Shown here one piece after another: positions 45,260 through 59,168 of a DNA stretch of 64,000 nt. The stretch spans positions 131,104,352 to 131,168,351 of the forward strand of contig NC_068357.1 of assembly GCF_020536995.1 (NCBI RefSeq). Reading direction: 5' to 3'. Under the pieces are notes generated by a model that was not told the origin of the DNA, searched no databases, and saw only the letters and a list, made by a program, of their open reading frames with translations. The position numbers were made by a program, and so were the translations under genes. Origin of the DNA: Dreissena polymorpha. Taxonomy: Eukaryota > Mollusca > Bivalvia > Myida > Dreissenidae. Numbering within the stretch: the first letter of the stretch is position 1; each line of letters opens with the position of its first letter.

Positions 45260-46410
45260 AGCACAAGGCCATAAACAATAAATTGATGAAGCTGTTTGAT
45301 AGGCCAGTGGTTGGTACACATGCTTAACAAAGCACCCAGAGTTTAATCACTGTTTCTTGGTTGATAGTCGCCATACATTGGTGTAAAATTTTGCTAAAAG
45401 CGCGCAAGTCGCCCTGCAGGGCCACCAAAGTACAAAATTAGGTAGCCCATACTTAATTTGTGATTGCCCCAAATTTTTTACAGTAAAATGATGATGATTC
45501 TATGTATTAAAGAATCTTTGTTTACTTAAACACACTGCAGATCCATGGATCATGAAATATCTTGTGATTTACATGTTAAGCACATCATTTGTTTAATTTA
45601 GTTTATTAAAACAACTCTTTTGGCTTACCCATTTAAATGAATTACATCATCGTTAAATTATCAAACTATTTTAGTTAAATAAATTTTGAATGGCAATTAT
45701 GGGTTTTACAAACAGGTAACAATGTTAAGTCCCAAAAGAGTGTCCAATTTTTTTTACACACAAGACACATGATGACGTGAAATTAGCTGATGTGAAAGTT
45801 CAAACAACGCATGTATTTCGTGTGTAAGGAAAAAGTACATATTAACTTGATTCCTAATGCCACAGTGAAAAGACATTTCCATGGAAAGCACGTGCTGTAA
45901 GCTAAATACATGCGACTGTTACAATTTCAGGGTGTTGAGCATTCAGGCATTATTATTGTTGCTCTATGAGTGAAGACACCGAGAAGGTGCCAAAAATGGG
46001 ATTGAACAGGATTTATTCATAGAAAAGGATTTTATGTTGATGAAAATGCAGTAATTTTACACCCCTGCATTCAGGACAGATGGGGTGTTCTATGGCAGTA
46101 TAGGTACTCTGGCTTCCACCACAGCACAAGGTTTTTCGCCAAAATTGAAAGTTTTCCCAACTTTTTTGTGTCAAGTAAGAGCATCAGGCAAAGAGTGGTG
46201 GTACTCACTTCTGGCCCAGGTGTCACATTATGCAACATCAGGCATAGATTGAGGTCCTCATTAACACACACGTTATAAATTGATGCATGTTTTATTTGCA
46301 AGAGCTTTCATGAAAGGAAATGATGATTATATGGCCTAAAACTATTTTGTTTTAAAATTGCAGTGTCCATTTAAAATAATTTCTAATAATAATTAAAATA
46401 ATAAAAAAGT

Positions 46411-46602
46411 TTGCTGTGGTGTAATGGATAAGCTGTCCGCATAGCCATCAGGAGCCGAGAGATCATGGGTTCGATCCCCAGTCAGAGAGTTTTCTCTAGA
46501 TCTTCCCCAAAGACACCAAGTACTGGTTATAGACCCCAGAAACAGACTTGAGAGGGTTTCTGTAAGCCTAAGGCATTTGATGCAATCAAGCAAAAATAAA
46601 TA
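46411..46602 (+). mobile_element. tRNA-derived SINE
   Basis: Head TGGTGTAATGGATAAGC (A box) and GGGTTCGATCCCC (B box) as in a tRNA. The body has TTCCCCAAAGACACCAAGTA and GTAAGCCTAAGGCATTTGA, and the tail CAAGCAAAAATAAATA. The layout and body resemble bivalve tRNA-SINEs. It is not a functional tRNA because the stems are incomplete. Confidence 0.8.
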
Positions 46603-47028
46603 GGTTTAAACTAAAATAATTTCTACATAATAATGTTTCAGTAATATTTAGGGAATCTTTTACCATTGTGCAATCATTTTTCACATGCTTAAGTTTTTCT
46701 TCCTCTTTGTTAACTTGAAATATAACTTCAAGTCTTTCAAACATCATTTTGTTATACTGAATACTGGGTGAGGGAGATGCCTTTGATTTAAAGGTCAAGT
46801 AACACAGACTTGAAATATTTGCTTATAATATTTGTTTCTGCAGGATATTTACATAAATTTTGACTTGTATTATTCAAATTGCAATACTGGCTACATGTAC
46901 TTGAGTAGAAAGGAATACCCTTGTTGATTTTGATGGTCAAAGGTCAAGTTCAAAGGTGCTTTCTTACAAGATAATCTTTCTTCACAAACCACATTGTGTC
47001 TTCATACCTTGATGACTTGGGGAAATAA

Positions 47029-47067
47029 ATGTTCACAAACATGAATTGCTTGGACAATATCTTAAAG
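47029..47067 (+). CDS. SAMM50: Weak candidate for the first SAMM50 coding exon
   Basis: Two in-frame ATGs (MFTN and MNCLDNILK) end at AAG|GTAAAT in phase 0, which fits the next exon at 47797. The sequence does not resemble the usual MGTVHA start of SAMM50, so this is only a positional candidate. Confidence 0.22.
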
Positions 47068-47089
47068 GTAAATTCATTCATCCTATTTA

Positions 47090-47700
47090 TTATGCCCCCC
47101 TTCGAAGAAGAGGGGTTGTATTGTTTTGCACATGTCGGTCGGTTGGTCCGTTTGTTGGTCTGTCCACCAAATAGTTTCCAGAAGAAAACTCAAGAACCCT
47201 TAGACCTAGGGTAATGAAACTTCATAGATACATTGATCATGACTGGCAGATGACCCCTATTGATTTTCAGGCCACTAGGTCAAAGGTCAAGGTCACAGTG
47301 ACTCGAAACAGTAAAATCGTATTCGGATGATAACTCAAGAACGCTTAGGCCTAGGATTATGAAACTTCATAGGTACATTGATCATGACTGGCAGATGATC
47401 CCTATTGATTTTCAGGTCACTTGGTCAAAGGTGAAGGTCACAGTGACTAAAACAGTAAAATGGTTTCTGGATGATAATTCAAGAACGATTAAGCCTAGGA
47501 TCATGAAACTTCATAGGTACATTGACCATGACTGGTAGATTACCCCTATAGATTTTCAGGTCACTAGGTCAAAGGTCAAGGTCACAGTGACTCGAAACAG
47601 TTAAATGGTTTCTAACGTATTCACACAATGGCTGCCACTACAACTGACAGCCCATTGCGGGGCATGTGTGTTTCTTTAACATTCCTTGTTTTAATTAAGC
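47090..47700. repeat. Pearl-like family E, inverted copy
   Basis: TATGCCCCCCTTCGAAGAAG start, GTCGGTCGGTTGGTCCG microsatellite, then three core units of about 125 bp (TCAAAGGTCAAGGTCACAGT, GAAACTTCATAGGTACATTG). Confidence 0.83.
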
Positions 47701-47796
47701 TGGTCAGCGATTGTTTCTCCTCTAACTAACTTATTTCACCTAATAATTTTCTATAATTTTAGTTCACTTTACTAAATTTTAAATTTTCATTTTCAG

Positions 47797-50700
47797 AATG
47801 GTAATGAAGAGGTACAGACACTACACTTGGATTGGGAAACCTTGTACAGCAAACCAGTAAGATAATGTTGTTGTATTTCTGAACTTCTAAAATCAACTTA
47901 TCTTTTTTAAAGAAGTTTAGATTTCCTCAGATTTATTATGGACAGTAATTTATCATGATACATATTTAGCTTCTTCGTACTATTATGTATTTGAAAAGAA
48001 TAAAGGAGCATTTTTGTTTAAATTGTATTATTATTTCAGAATAAGGAAAGATTTAAGGAGTACTTAATGTTCTAATTTGAACTTATATTAAGTTTAAAGT
48101 AACTTATTTTCAAGGCTTTTGTGCAACGGGTGCTAGTAAGTGGACTGAAAAGGACCAAAGATGACATCATAACCAAGAACGTGAAGCCACTTCTCCAAGC
48201 AGAAAACTTTGGTGATGTAAGTTGTCAGTAGTGTAAATCTTTTCATGTTATTTTCATCATCAATTACATAAAAATATTAAGATAAAAGGTACATTCCAAC
48301 ATGGAGTCAAACAGATACACTTCCATAATAACAAGTTTGAAGCCAGGACTCTGCTGGTTCAGGCTTTCATTATCATATCTTATTAATCTATTTTTAGCTC
48401 ACTCGAGCACAACATGCTCATGGTTAGCTTAATTTTTTTGGATCTCTTTTTTTCCATTGTGCCTCATCCGTTGTCTGTCATCAACATTTTTCCTTGTTAA
48501 CAGTCTAGAGGCCACATTATTTGGCTGATCTTCATGAAAATTGGTCCATAGATTTGTTCAAATGATTAATTGTATCTTGGTGGAGTTCGAAACTGGATGA
48601 TTTGAGGTAAAAAACTAGAACACTAGGTCAAATTTAAGAGAAAGCTTGTTAACACTCTAGAAGTCAAATTTATTGTCCAATCTTCATGAAACTTGGTCAT
48701 AATACTTGTCTGAAAGTTGTCTAAGCTGAGTTCGTAAATGGTTTTGGTTTGTTGAAAAACATGCCAGGGGGCAGGGCAGTTTTCTTTATATTGCTATAGT
48801 AAAACCTTGTTAACACTGTAGATGTCACATTTATGATCCAATCTTCATGTTAACTGGTCAGAACATTTATTTTCTTATGATAGCTTGGCTGAGTTCCAAA
48901 ATGGATCCAGTCCTTTAAAAAACATGGCTGTCAGGGGGTGGGGCAGTTTTCTTTCCTTATATGGGTATAGTAAAACTTTTTTAACATTCTAGAAGTAACA
49001 TGTATGGTCCAATCTTCATATAAATTGGTCAGAACTTTAACTTTTGTTCTGATGATAGCTTGGCTGAGTTTTAAAATGGTTCCGATCCTTAAAAAAACAT
49101 GAACGCCAGGGGGCGGGGCAGTTTTCATCATATGGCTTTAGTAAAATCTTGTTAACACTTTAAGGGTCACATTTATAGTCCAAGCTTCATGAAACTTGGT
49201 CAGAATATTTGTTCTTATAATAACTCAATTTAGTTCTAAAATGGTTACAGTTCGTTGAAAAACATTGCCATGAGGGGGCGAGGCAGTTTTCCTTATATGG
49301 CTATATTAAAGCAATGTTAACACTCCAATTGTAATGAAGATGTTGATGCACAATTATGATGATATTGGTAATTATGATGATAATGATATTGGTAAAACCA
49401 AAGAAACAACAAAACTGTTACAAATGAATCTTCTCTGACCTATCCACTTTTTCTACTCTATGTTGCCGGTCTAGCTACGCGCAAGTTGCGTAGTTGGGTT
49501 TGAACGACAAACAATCGAATATATCGAAATGTATGTTTAATTGATCGATAAAGGTATCTGAAATAGAAACAATTAATACATGCAATTAGGTATATAATCA
49601 AGATAATATATGTATGCATTCAAATGAAATACACATTAATAATGACTAGCGTTGCATGGCGGTGTGAATATTACTCGCAATAAGTTATTTTAATAAATAA
49701 CTAATAAACACAACTGTAACCGTCAGATGTCTTAAATAACAATACAAACAATTGACAGATAAAATAAATAAAAGATATAAATAAGTTACCTGCAGGAATA
49801 TAAAATGTCTTACACAAATAATATAATGTTTCAATCAAAGATTGAATGGCTGTCTGAAGCAACCTTCAGCAAACAACTGAATAAAGGAGGGAAAGTGTAT
49901 GATTGGTTGTTACGTGCACATGCTAAATTAGGTTAAATTCAACTATATGTTAACTATAAAATAACTAAGGATACAGACTTTATATCAGAGCTACCTAAAA
50001 CAACTCGACATGAATATCAAATAACTTACTTACGATTAATATGAATTTATACCCTGTGACATATTCCCCCTGCTTTAGAAATGTCGTCCAAACATTAATT
50101 TATATATGTTCTATAAATTTATAGAACTCGCGGTGATAAAGCATGTAGGTTCATCACGTTACTATTTCCAAAGTTTGCAATAACACAAACACATGGTATC
50201 AATCATAAGTTTTATTATAAAACATTCAAGTACAATAACTTGCACATTTTTGTTCGTAATAACACAAACAAATGGTACATATCCATCATAAATTTTATTA
50301 TACAAACATTTAAGTACAATATATAGCAATTTTCATTAAGACACATATTTACATCATTTTTTAAAATAACTATAACTTATGCCACACTTCTGTCTATTAG
50401 CAAACACTTCACATTATCATATCACTGGTAGTCTTTACCGTTCATATATAACACGAACCCGCAACGAAGAAGTTTGGCGGTTTACGTTGGCGGTTTGAGC
50501 GACGTATGGGTACACTACCGTTGTCATAGTTGTCACATGATTGTGTCCGTCGTTGAGATATAACATATCTCAGAGCTTTTTGCTCTTTATTTTGATGTTG
50601 CTCCGTTATTCCCAATGGCAGCAACAAGTTTCTGTGGACACGACGTATACGTTTGGAGTGAGGTTGATCCTTCTTGACGTCATACACAGGAATTTCAGTG

Positions 50701-53700
50701 GCTGGTCAATTACCACATATGGCACATCTTCCCACTTGTCAGCTATTTTCTGCTTCCCGCGTTGAGTCACATTTCTTACTAAAACCAAATCACCTGGAAT
50801 GATTTTAGTGGCTCTAGCTTTAGTGTCATATACCCTCTTACTTTTCTCTGCATTTTGAAATGCGTTCTCTTTCGCACGACTATATGCAGTCGCCAATCTG
50901 TTGCGAAGTTTGCGGCTGTACTCATTCTGGAACACCGTCCCATTATCGTTCGACGGTAAATCAAGTAGTGCGTCGATCACTAACCTTGGGTGATGCCCGA
51001 ACATTAAGTAGTACGGCGAATAACCAGTACTGGTTTGAATTGTGCTGTTGTACGCATGAACCATCGGTGCAACATACGACTTCCAGTCAGATTTCTTGTC
51101 CTCCTCGAGTGTGGACAACATGTGCAGCAGTGTCTGGTTAAATCTCTCTGTCATCCCATTACCCATAGGGTGATATGGAGTTGTTCTAGATTGTTCAATT
51201 CCAGCTAACTTGCACAGTTCGCTTATAAGGCCAGACATAAAATTGGTACCTTGATCACTGTGTAAACGCGCCGGAAAGCCGTAATGCACAAAAAACTTCT
51301 CAAACAAAACTTTTGTTGTTGTTCTTGCTGTCTGATTTGTCGTTGGGAACGCCTGCGCATATCGCGTAAAATGATCGATTCAAACAAAGATTCCTGAAAT
51401 TCAGCGACAAAGAGATGAATTGATAAAGATGAGAATAGAAAACAAAACAGCCCAACATAGCGATGTGAATGATGCAAATGATGTTAAGCATAAACAATTA
51501 AGAAGAGAAACTGTTGGAGAAAGATTACATCACAATTGTAAAGAAATGGAACATGAAAGGAGGACTGAACTTGACTATGATGATGATGTTGATGGTGCTG
51601 TTGGATTAACTGTTTGATTAAAGACTGATGATTACCATGGCAACGATTATGAAAGTAACATGGATTCAATAGATGAGGAACTTAGTTGGTTGACTTAGAA
51701 GATGGAGGAAACATTCCAGATACATGCTGATTCTGAGGACAGAATTTTTACAGAGGGGGTGCGGTGCAGTACTGAAACACTTACACCATCTGAAGGTCAC
51801 GAATGTGAACATGACCACAAGAGTGACATTGATGAAATTACAAGTGATGAAGATGATGATGAAAAAGCACTTAAAGCTGAAATAAAAGCAATGAAGCTTT
51901 AACAGATGAAATTAAAAGAGGAACTTCATCTGAAATAGAAAGCAAAAAGATTCAAGGAACAAGAATTATTGAAAGAAACACGTGGTAAACAGAAAGAATA
52001 AGGAAATTGAAACGAACAAAACAAGAATTGCAAGAAGATATTATGGAGACATGGAGCACAATTACGTCATTAGACCAGGCATTGGAACATGAAGATATAC
52101 ATCACCGACACAAACATAAAAGAAATGCGGAACGGAGAGTGCTTACTAATCCACCGTTAATGTTGAAACCCAGTGTTCCTTAATTTTCGGACCCAACTGA
52201 ATTTAGAGGATGGAAAATAGAAATCGAAATGTATGTTTAATTGATCGATAAAGGTATCTGAAATAGAAACAATTAATACATGCAATTAGGTATATAATCA
52301 AGATAATATATGTATGCATTCAAATGAAATACACATTAATAATGACTAGCATTGCATGGCGGTGTGAATATTACTCGCAATAAGTTATTTTAATAAATAA
52401 CTAATAAACACAACCGTAACCGTCAGATGTCTTAAATAACAATACAAACAATTGACAGATAAAATATAAAAAAAAGATTCAAATAAGTTACCTGCAGGAA
52501 TATAAAATGTCCTACACAAATAATATAATGTTTCAATCAAAGATTGAATGGCTGTCTGAAGCAACCTTCAGTAAACAACTGAATAAAGGAGGGAAATTGT
52601 ATGATTGGTTGTTACGTGCACGTGCTAAATTAGGCTAAATTCAACTATATCTTAACTATAAAATAACTACAGACTTTATATGTTAAATTTAATAGTTGTT
52701 TTGTTGGAAGTTGTTTTTGCAAAAATAATGCATATAATTATTTATGCTACAGATTCTTTGTGCATTTAAATTCCAAACAGTTGGACAATAGTTTGGATAT
52801 GATACATTTTCAAATTTCTTGTGTGTGTTTACTTCTATATTTTAACTATGAGAAAGATTAAGTGTCAAATGTTTGGTATCTAAAAAGAAGATAATTGTTG
52901 CATTTCATGAAGATATTCACACACTCATTAACTTCCTTAAAATATACTTTGATATATGATAACAATTCAACATATTGTATATATTTATGCAAAAACTATT
53001 CAATTAACTCTCAATCTATTGAAAAATACAGTTGTTTTAGGTATCTAAAGCTGTTCTTGCAAAAACAAGTCATCCTGTCATCCTGTATAACATCCTAAAA
53101 TGCTGAGATGCTTATCTCATGATCTCAAAGCTTGACTTCAAATAATGAAAAAAAAAATTCCATTTTCTTTTGACAAGTATGCTCATTATTAAATTACTGT
53201 CCTCATATCTCTTTTATACAAAATAAACATTTGTCCCAATTGAAAGCAAATGTCTTTTTTTTAAAGCATAAACAAACACAAAAATCTGCTTATAACGCAT
53301 ATATTTATATATCTTCCAAAACAACAAACACTATCTTTTCACAAAACAATGTTAACAACCCTTGTTTAATGTTACTTCTACTCAGATGAGCAGCATCTGG
53401 GCCATCATGCCCTCTTGTTCAAATAACTTTTTATTTTCCAGTTTATTTTCATTTAACAACAGTTAATGATATTTATAATCAATACCCACTGAATTGGTCC
53501 ATGAGTCAAACACATGCTCCTTTATTTGTTCTTAGCACGGATTGGTTTATCCATTCCTTGATATATTACGATTTCAATTATTACTGTTACAGTCATGTTT
53601 TGATTTTATTTGATTATTAATTAGTGAAAATTTTGACTAAAATCAGTTTTTAAAAAGAGATTCAGATGGTTCCATTTTTAGCACTAGTGTTGACACAGAA

Positions 53701-56700
53701 ACAAGTATGCAAGTTCAAAAATACAACATTATGTGCTTCTTGTTTTTTTGTGAACTAATTGATTCTTTGTAAATAAAGTATATGTGATTAGTTGTAAATT
53801 GAGTCATGTTAATTGGAATGATGATGTTAATCTTCATCCTAGTGCAGCTTCCAGTTGGTAAACTCATGTACGTCATGAGGGCGTATTGCCTTTTTCTCAA
53901 GAGCTCATTGAATTGTAACACATATTTTAAAGTATTTTAAGTATCCAATTTCATGGTAAGAAAATATTTGAAAACAATTTAATTTGATTAAAAAAGTTAT
54001 AGTAAGAAATGTAAAATGTTTGTTTACTAAGCTTAAGCTAAGTTTAACGTGTGCATTGACTGTACTAGCTACCAATTGTCATTAACTGTACTAGCTACCA
54101 ATTGTCATTAACTGTACTAGCTACCAATTGTCATTATCTGTACTAGCTACCAATTGTCATTAACTGTACTAGCTACCAATTGTCATTAACTGTACTAGCT
54201 ACCAATTGTCATTAACTGTACTAGCTACCAATTGTCATTACCTGTACTAGCTACCAATTGTCATTAACTGTACTAGCTACCAATTGTCATTAACTGTACT
54301 AGCTACCAATTGTTTATATTTTTAGCAAATTGCTTACCCACATGAAAATGACATTTGAGCATGATACATGTCTCTATTAGAGTGTTCATCCATTTCTTGT
54401 GTGTAATATATGATATAGATTGTTTACATTTTATTTAAGCAAATTGTTCAACCTCATAAAAATGACATAAGAGCATGTAACACATGTCTCTAAAAGAGTG
54501 TTTGCCCATTTCTTGACAGATAGTAAAGAAGGCAGAGGCTGTTAGCGACAGGCTTCAACAGCTTGGCATTTTCAGTCGGATCAAAATTGAGATTGACACT
54601 TGCAAAGGTATAATTTTGCTTCAAAGCATCAGATTATATTTTGCCATCAGGAGATACATTTTACAGTCAGGCTGGAATTCTTTGGAAATAGATAGTAGTA
54701 CTAGTTAGTTGCTCAAAATACAGATTTAAAAAAAAGGACCAATTGCAAGAAATTCCCTAAAAAGTCTCTATTTGTAAACCAATAAATTATTTAGAAGTAA
54801 TTTTCAATCAACTAACAACTTCTTTGATTGTAGGTGCCAATGCAAACGATAATGGTTATGATGTGCGTTATGTCGTGCAAGAGTCTGGACGCTTGAAGAT
54901 GGGTTATTACACCATGGTGGGACAGAATGATGGTAGTCTGGTAAGAAGACTTCTCATGAGATTTATTGCTTCTCATGCCCCCTAGTAGGTGTGGCATATA
55001 GATGTTGCGCTGTGCGTGCAGTCCAACATTTTGGCCGTTTTTAGGAGGTTTTTATACTCCGCTTTCAGATATTTTGTTGATTTTTTGTATGTGAGTCTAC
55101 CTACATGACACTCAGATGAAATGTGAGTTTTGTTCTGGTCCATTGATTTTTGGCAAAGTAATGTGCCTTGGACTTAGAAATTTTCTCTATAATAACTGAT
55201 GTCCACTAAGCTTTAAATATAAAGATGTTTTTTGGTATGTGAGTCAACCTACATGACTAACTGATGAAGTTTGAGTTTTGTTCTGGGCCATGGATTTTTG
55301 GCCAAGTCATAGACCTTGGACTTTGAAAATTTCAGGAGTTTTTTATGAAACGCTTACAAATATTTACCTGATTTTTGGTAAGTGCGTCTACCTACATGAC
55401 TTGCAGAATGATGAAGTGTGACTTTCGTTTCGGTCCATTGATTTTTGGCAATTTAGCATTTGGAGTTATGGGCCTTGGACTTACAAAGTTTCTCTAAAAT
55501 AGCTGATGTGTGGCTTCAAAGAGCAGTAGAGGGCATTGTGTTTCACAAACACAGGTCTTGTTAGCTATAGAATAAATATAACTGATACTTTTGCCTTAGA
55601 GGTGTAAATGATACACCTGCTTAATATACTGGTAGATTAAGAAATACATTTCTGTTACTATTCTTACCTTCATCAGTAACTTTCAAGTTATGGTTACCAT
55701 TTTTAACCCACCTTAGCGCAATGTGCTCATGGTGAGCATTGGTGATCACCTTTTGTCCGTTGTGCGTTGCTTGTTGTGCTTCATCATGATTTGCCTTGTT
55801 AACACTCAAGAGGCCACATTTTTTCATGAAACTTGGTCAGAAGATTTGCCCCAATGATATCTTGGAGAGGTTAGGAAATGGTAATGTTTGGTTGAAAAAC
55901 ATTGCCACCAGGTGGGACAGGCATTTTTTCTAATATGGCTATTGTAAAACCTTGTTTACACTCTAGTAGCTACTTTTATTGTCCGGTCTTCATGAAACTT
56001 GGTGAGAATATTGGTCTCAATTATATCTTCAAGGAGTTCTAAATTGGTACCGGTTGATTAAAAAACATTGCAGCAAGGTAGTGGGGAATTCTTCTTATTT
56101 GGCTATAGTAAAAACTTGTTTATTGGTCTCAATTATATCTTCAAGGAGTTCTAAATTGGTACCGGTTGATTAAAAAACATTGCAGCAAGGTAGTGGGGAA
56201 TTCTTCTTATTTGGCTATAGTAAAAACTTGTTTACACTCTAAAAGTCACATTTACAGCCCAGTCTTTATTGAATTGGTAGGAACATTTTTATGCCCCCAG
56301 TAGGGTGGCATTAAGCAGTTGAACTGTCCGTCAGTAAGTATTTCAGTCAGTATGTCAGTCTGTCCGTCCGTCCGAAAAAATCTTGAACATTGGCCATAAC
56401 TTTTTAGATATTGAACATACCAACTTGATATTTGCATGCATGTGTATCTCATGGAGCTGCACATTTTGAGTGCTAAAATTTCAAGGTGAACATCATCCTT
56501 CAAGGTCTAGGGTCGAAAAAACAAATCCAAGGGAAGTAATAAGCTTTATATGGACATAATTATCTGACCTGCCAACGTATATATTTTTGTTAAATCAATC
56601 AATGCGGCACAGTAGGCGGCATTGTGTTTCTGACAAACAAATCGTGGTAAAAGGTCAAGGTCATCCTTCAAGGTCTAAGGTCAAAAATACAAATCAAAGG

Positions 56701-59105
56701 GAAGTAATAAGCTTTAAAGGGAGATTATTATTCAATATTGAACATAGCAACTTTATATTTGGCATGCATGTGTATCTCATGGAGCTGCACAATGAGTGGT
56801 GAATCTACAGTCATGGTAGTGGCTTTTAATTATTTGCTACTAAAAATAGACAGTGTCTTTTAATTATTTGCTACTAAAAATAGAGATTTGTTAGAGACAA
56901 TTATTTTCAAGGAAAGTAATTTATATAATTATAAATCTCATATTATATATTTCCTTACCAAGAATTTAACTTCTTTTCACAGTTACTGTACAGATTTTTT
57001 ATTTGGATTATTTATAACTCAACTGAATGATTTGTCAAACTTTTTTTTAAATGATATAAATATCATTTCTTTACTGTACTAATTTGTGAATAGTAGGTTC
57101 ATTACATATCTCTGGACTTATGTCTATAGGTACATGATGAACTCTGGCTATGATCTCTTTGATAAACCACAGGCCTTGGTTGTCAGTGATGTCTAACTTG
57201 GTCATTTTGGCTGTCTACAGACCCCCCCCCCCTGGTCGGATAGGATAAAATCCAAGAGAAGTAATAAGCTTTAAAGGGAGATGATTTCTATACCTGCCAA
57301 ATGATAAATAGAAATTTTATTTCAAAGCGGAGCAGTACCGGGCATTGTGTTTCTGACGAACACATCTCTTGTTTGTTATGATATCTTCGAAAATGGTTCC
57401 AGTCTATTCAAAGCAATGCTGCCAGGGGGCGGGAATTTTTCTTTATATGGCTATAGTAAAACCTTGATAACACTGTTTAAGTCACATTTACGGTTCATTC
57501 ATCATGAAATTTTGTTAGAATATTTTTTCTAATGATATCTTGGTCTGCATAGAATAGGTCAGTTCCTTTGAATCTGAGGTGAGCATCTTTGGGCTGTTCA
57601 GACCCTCTTGTTTCATGATGTGGCTCATTTGAGTCGTGTTTTGAGAAAACTGGGCATAATTCATGTGCGTAAAGTGTCGTCCCAGATTAGCCTGTGCAGT
57701 CCGCTAATCAGGGGCGACACTTTCCGCCTAAAATGGATTTTTGCTTAGAAGAGACTGCAGTTAAACGAAAAATATCATAAAAGCAGAAAGTGTCGTCCCT
57801 GATTGGCCTGTGCGGACTACACAGGCTTATATGGGACGACACTTTACGCGCATGCATTATGCCCAGTTTTCTCAGAACACGACTCAATGTATTGTCACAG
57901 GAGTTCAACTTTCGGTCCCCCAACGTCCTTGGGCGTGCTGAGGAGGTGAAGCTGGACTACATATATGGGACAAAACACACCCGGGGCTTCGGGTTGAGTC
58001 TCAAGAAGCCCTTGAATGGAAACCCAGATACCTGGTAAGTGACTTTAAGTAGCCTCCATTTTGAATTAGAGAAATAAGGATTGGAGACATAGACATAGAT
58101 AAGTATAGAAAGCATATCTGATTTATGACTTATATTTGATATGTAAATGGTTTTGAGAGGTTATGTGATTTTGACAGTATTGCAAATGAAGGTCGTGTGC
58201 AGTTAAAAGGACATTAATTTGTTTTTCGTTCATTAATTGTTTCATAAATTGTATCAAACAGGAACCAGTAGGTTTCATTTACATTTTGTCTTACTGTGTA
58301 ACTGATTTAATCCTGTCACATGCCTTTAAATCAGCCTGATAACCAGGTAATCTAATAACCCAAAGAATATTAGGCTAGTTGACCACGTGACCTCGAATAT
58401 CCGTCAGTCACTCTGTTTTACTGTGAAATGTCGTCATTTTTGTTGACGAAATGACATCATTATTCCAGGGAAACTCTCCAGTTAAACTCTTTTACAGTGT
58501 AAATAAACAGCGAAAAAAAGCATAAAATAAAAAGAAATAAATGTGACATGATAAATAAAATAATAGGTTGGTGACATGGATGGAGAATGGTTATATGGCT
58601 CGTCGGAGGATCTTATCGGGTTCGCCATCGGCTCACGCTATAAATTCCTCTGACTTGCCAGATTACCATTTTTAATCCACGTCACCAACCTGTTATTATT
58701 TATATTTTGTGCAAGAGTATCATGAGTAGGATTTGAAAACTTTGTTCTAAAAGGTCACATTTGTCAGAGCCTCTTTTTTGAACTTCACAGTTCAATTAAA
58801 ATCATAGTTACATGGTTTTAATTCACCGCACTGTTAGTAGATCTAATTAGTATATAAGTTTGGGGAGAGCACTGTGTATACTTCAGGTTTGGTGCCCGGG
58901 CCTACAGAGAACAGGGTGACTACCCCTGGAGTGGTTACAAGGAGACTGACCATGGTGCGGGCCTTGACCTGTCGGTATGTACACATCACACTTCATTCTG
59001 GTATTGTTTGTTCTTGTAAAGAAAGTTATGAAGTAATTTCAGCCAGTTTTTATGCCCCCTTTCGAAGAAAAGGGGGAATATAGTTTTTGCACTGTCCGTC
59101 TGTCA

Positions 59106-59168
<63 letters not shown>

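Larger units (their letters stand above)
43260..47028. other. Intergenic region between CDC26 and SAMM50
   Basis: These genes diverge, so their promoters should lie here. Around 44270-44350 there is a less AT-rich, repeat-free stretch (CCGCCAAATCCATCCGACC) that might be a shared promoter, without clear core elements. The region also holds a TIR element C (44755-45259) and a SINE (46411-46602). I found no secure SAMM50 start here. Confidence 0.45.
48217..54519. other. Large SAMM50 intron
   Basis: 6.3 kb between two POTRA exons. It contains a family-G pearl-like repeat (48395-49330), the LTR retrotransposon fossil (49461-52681), AT-rich DNA without coding signal (52682-54050) and a 26-bp minisatellite (54055-54312). 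Confidence 0.7.

Noticed and set aside
46411-46490. Functional tRNA gene
   Set aside because: A and B boxes are present but the acceptor stem does not close, and a SINE body and A-rich tail follow.
58874-59083. Short frame beginning [13 protein letters not shown]
   Set aside because: Out-of-frame reading of the SAMM50 exon 58887-58974 followed by intron.
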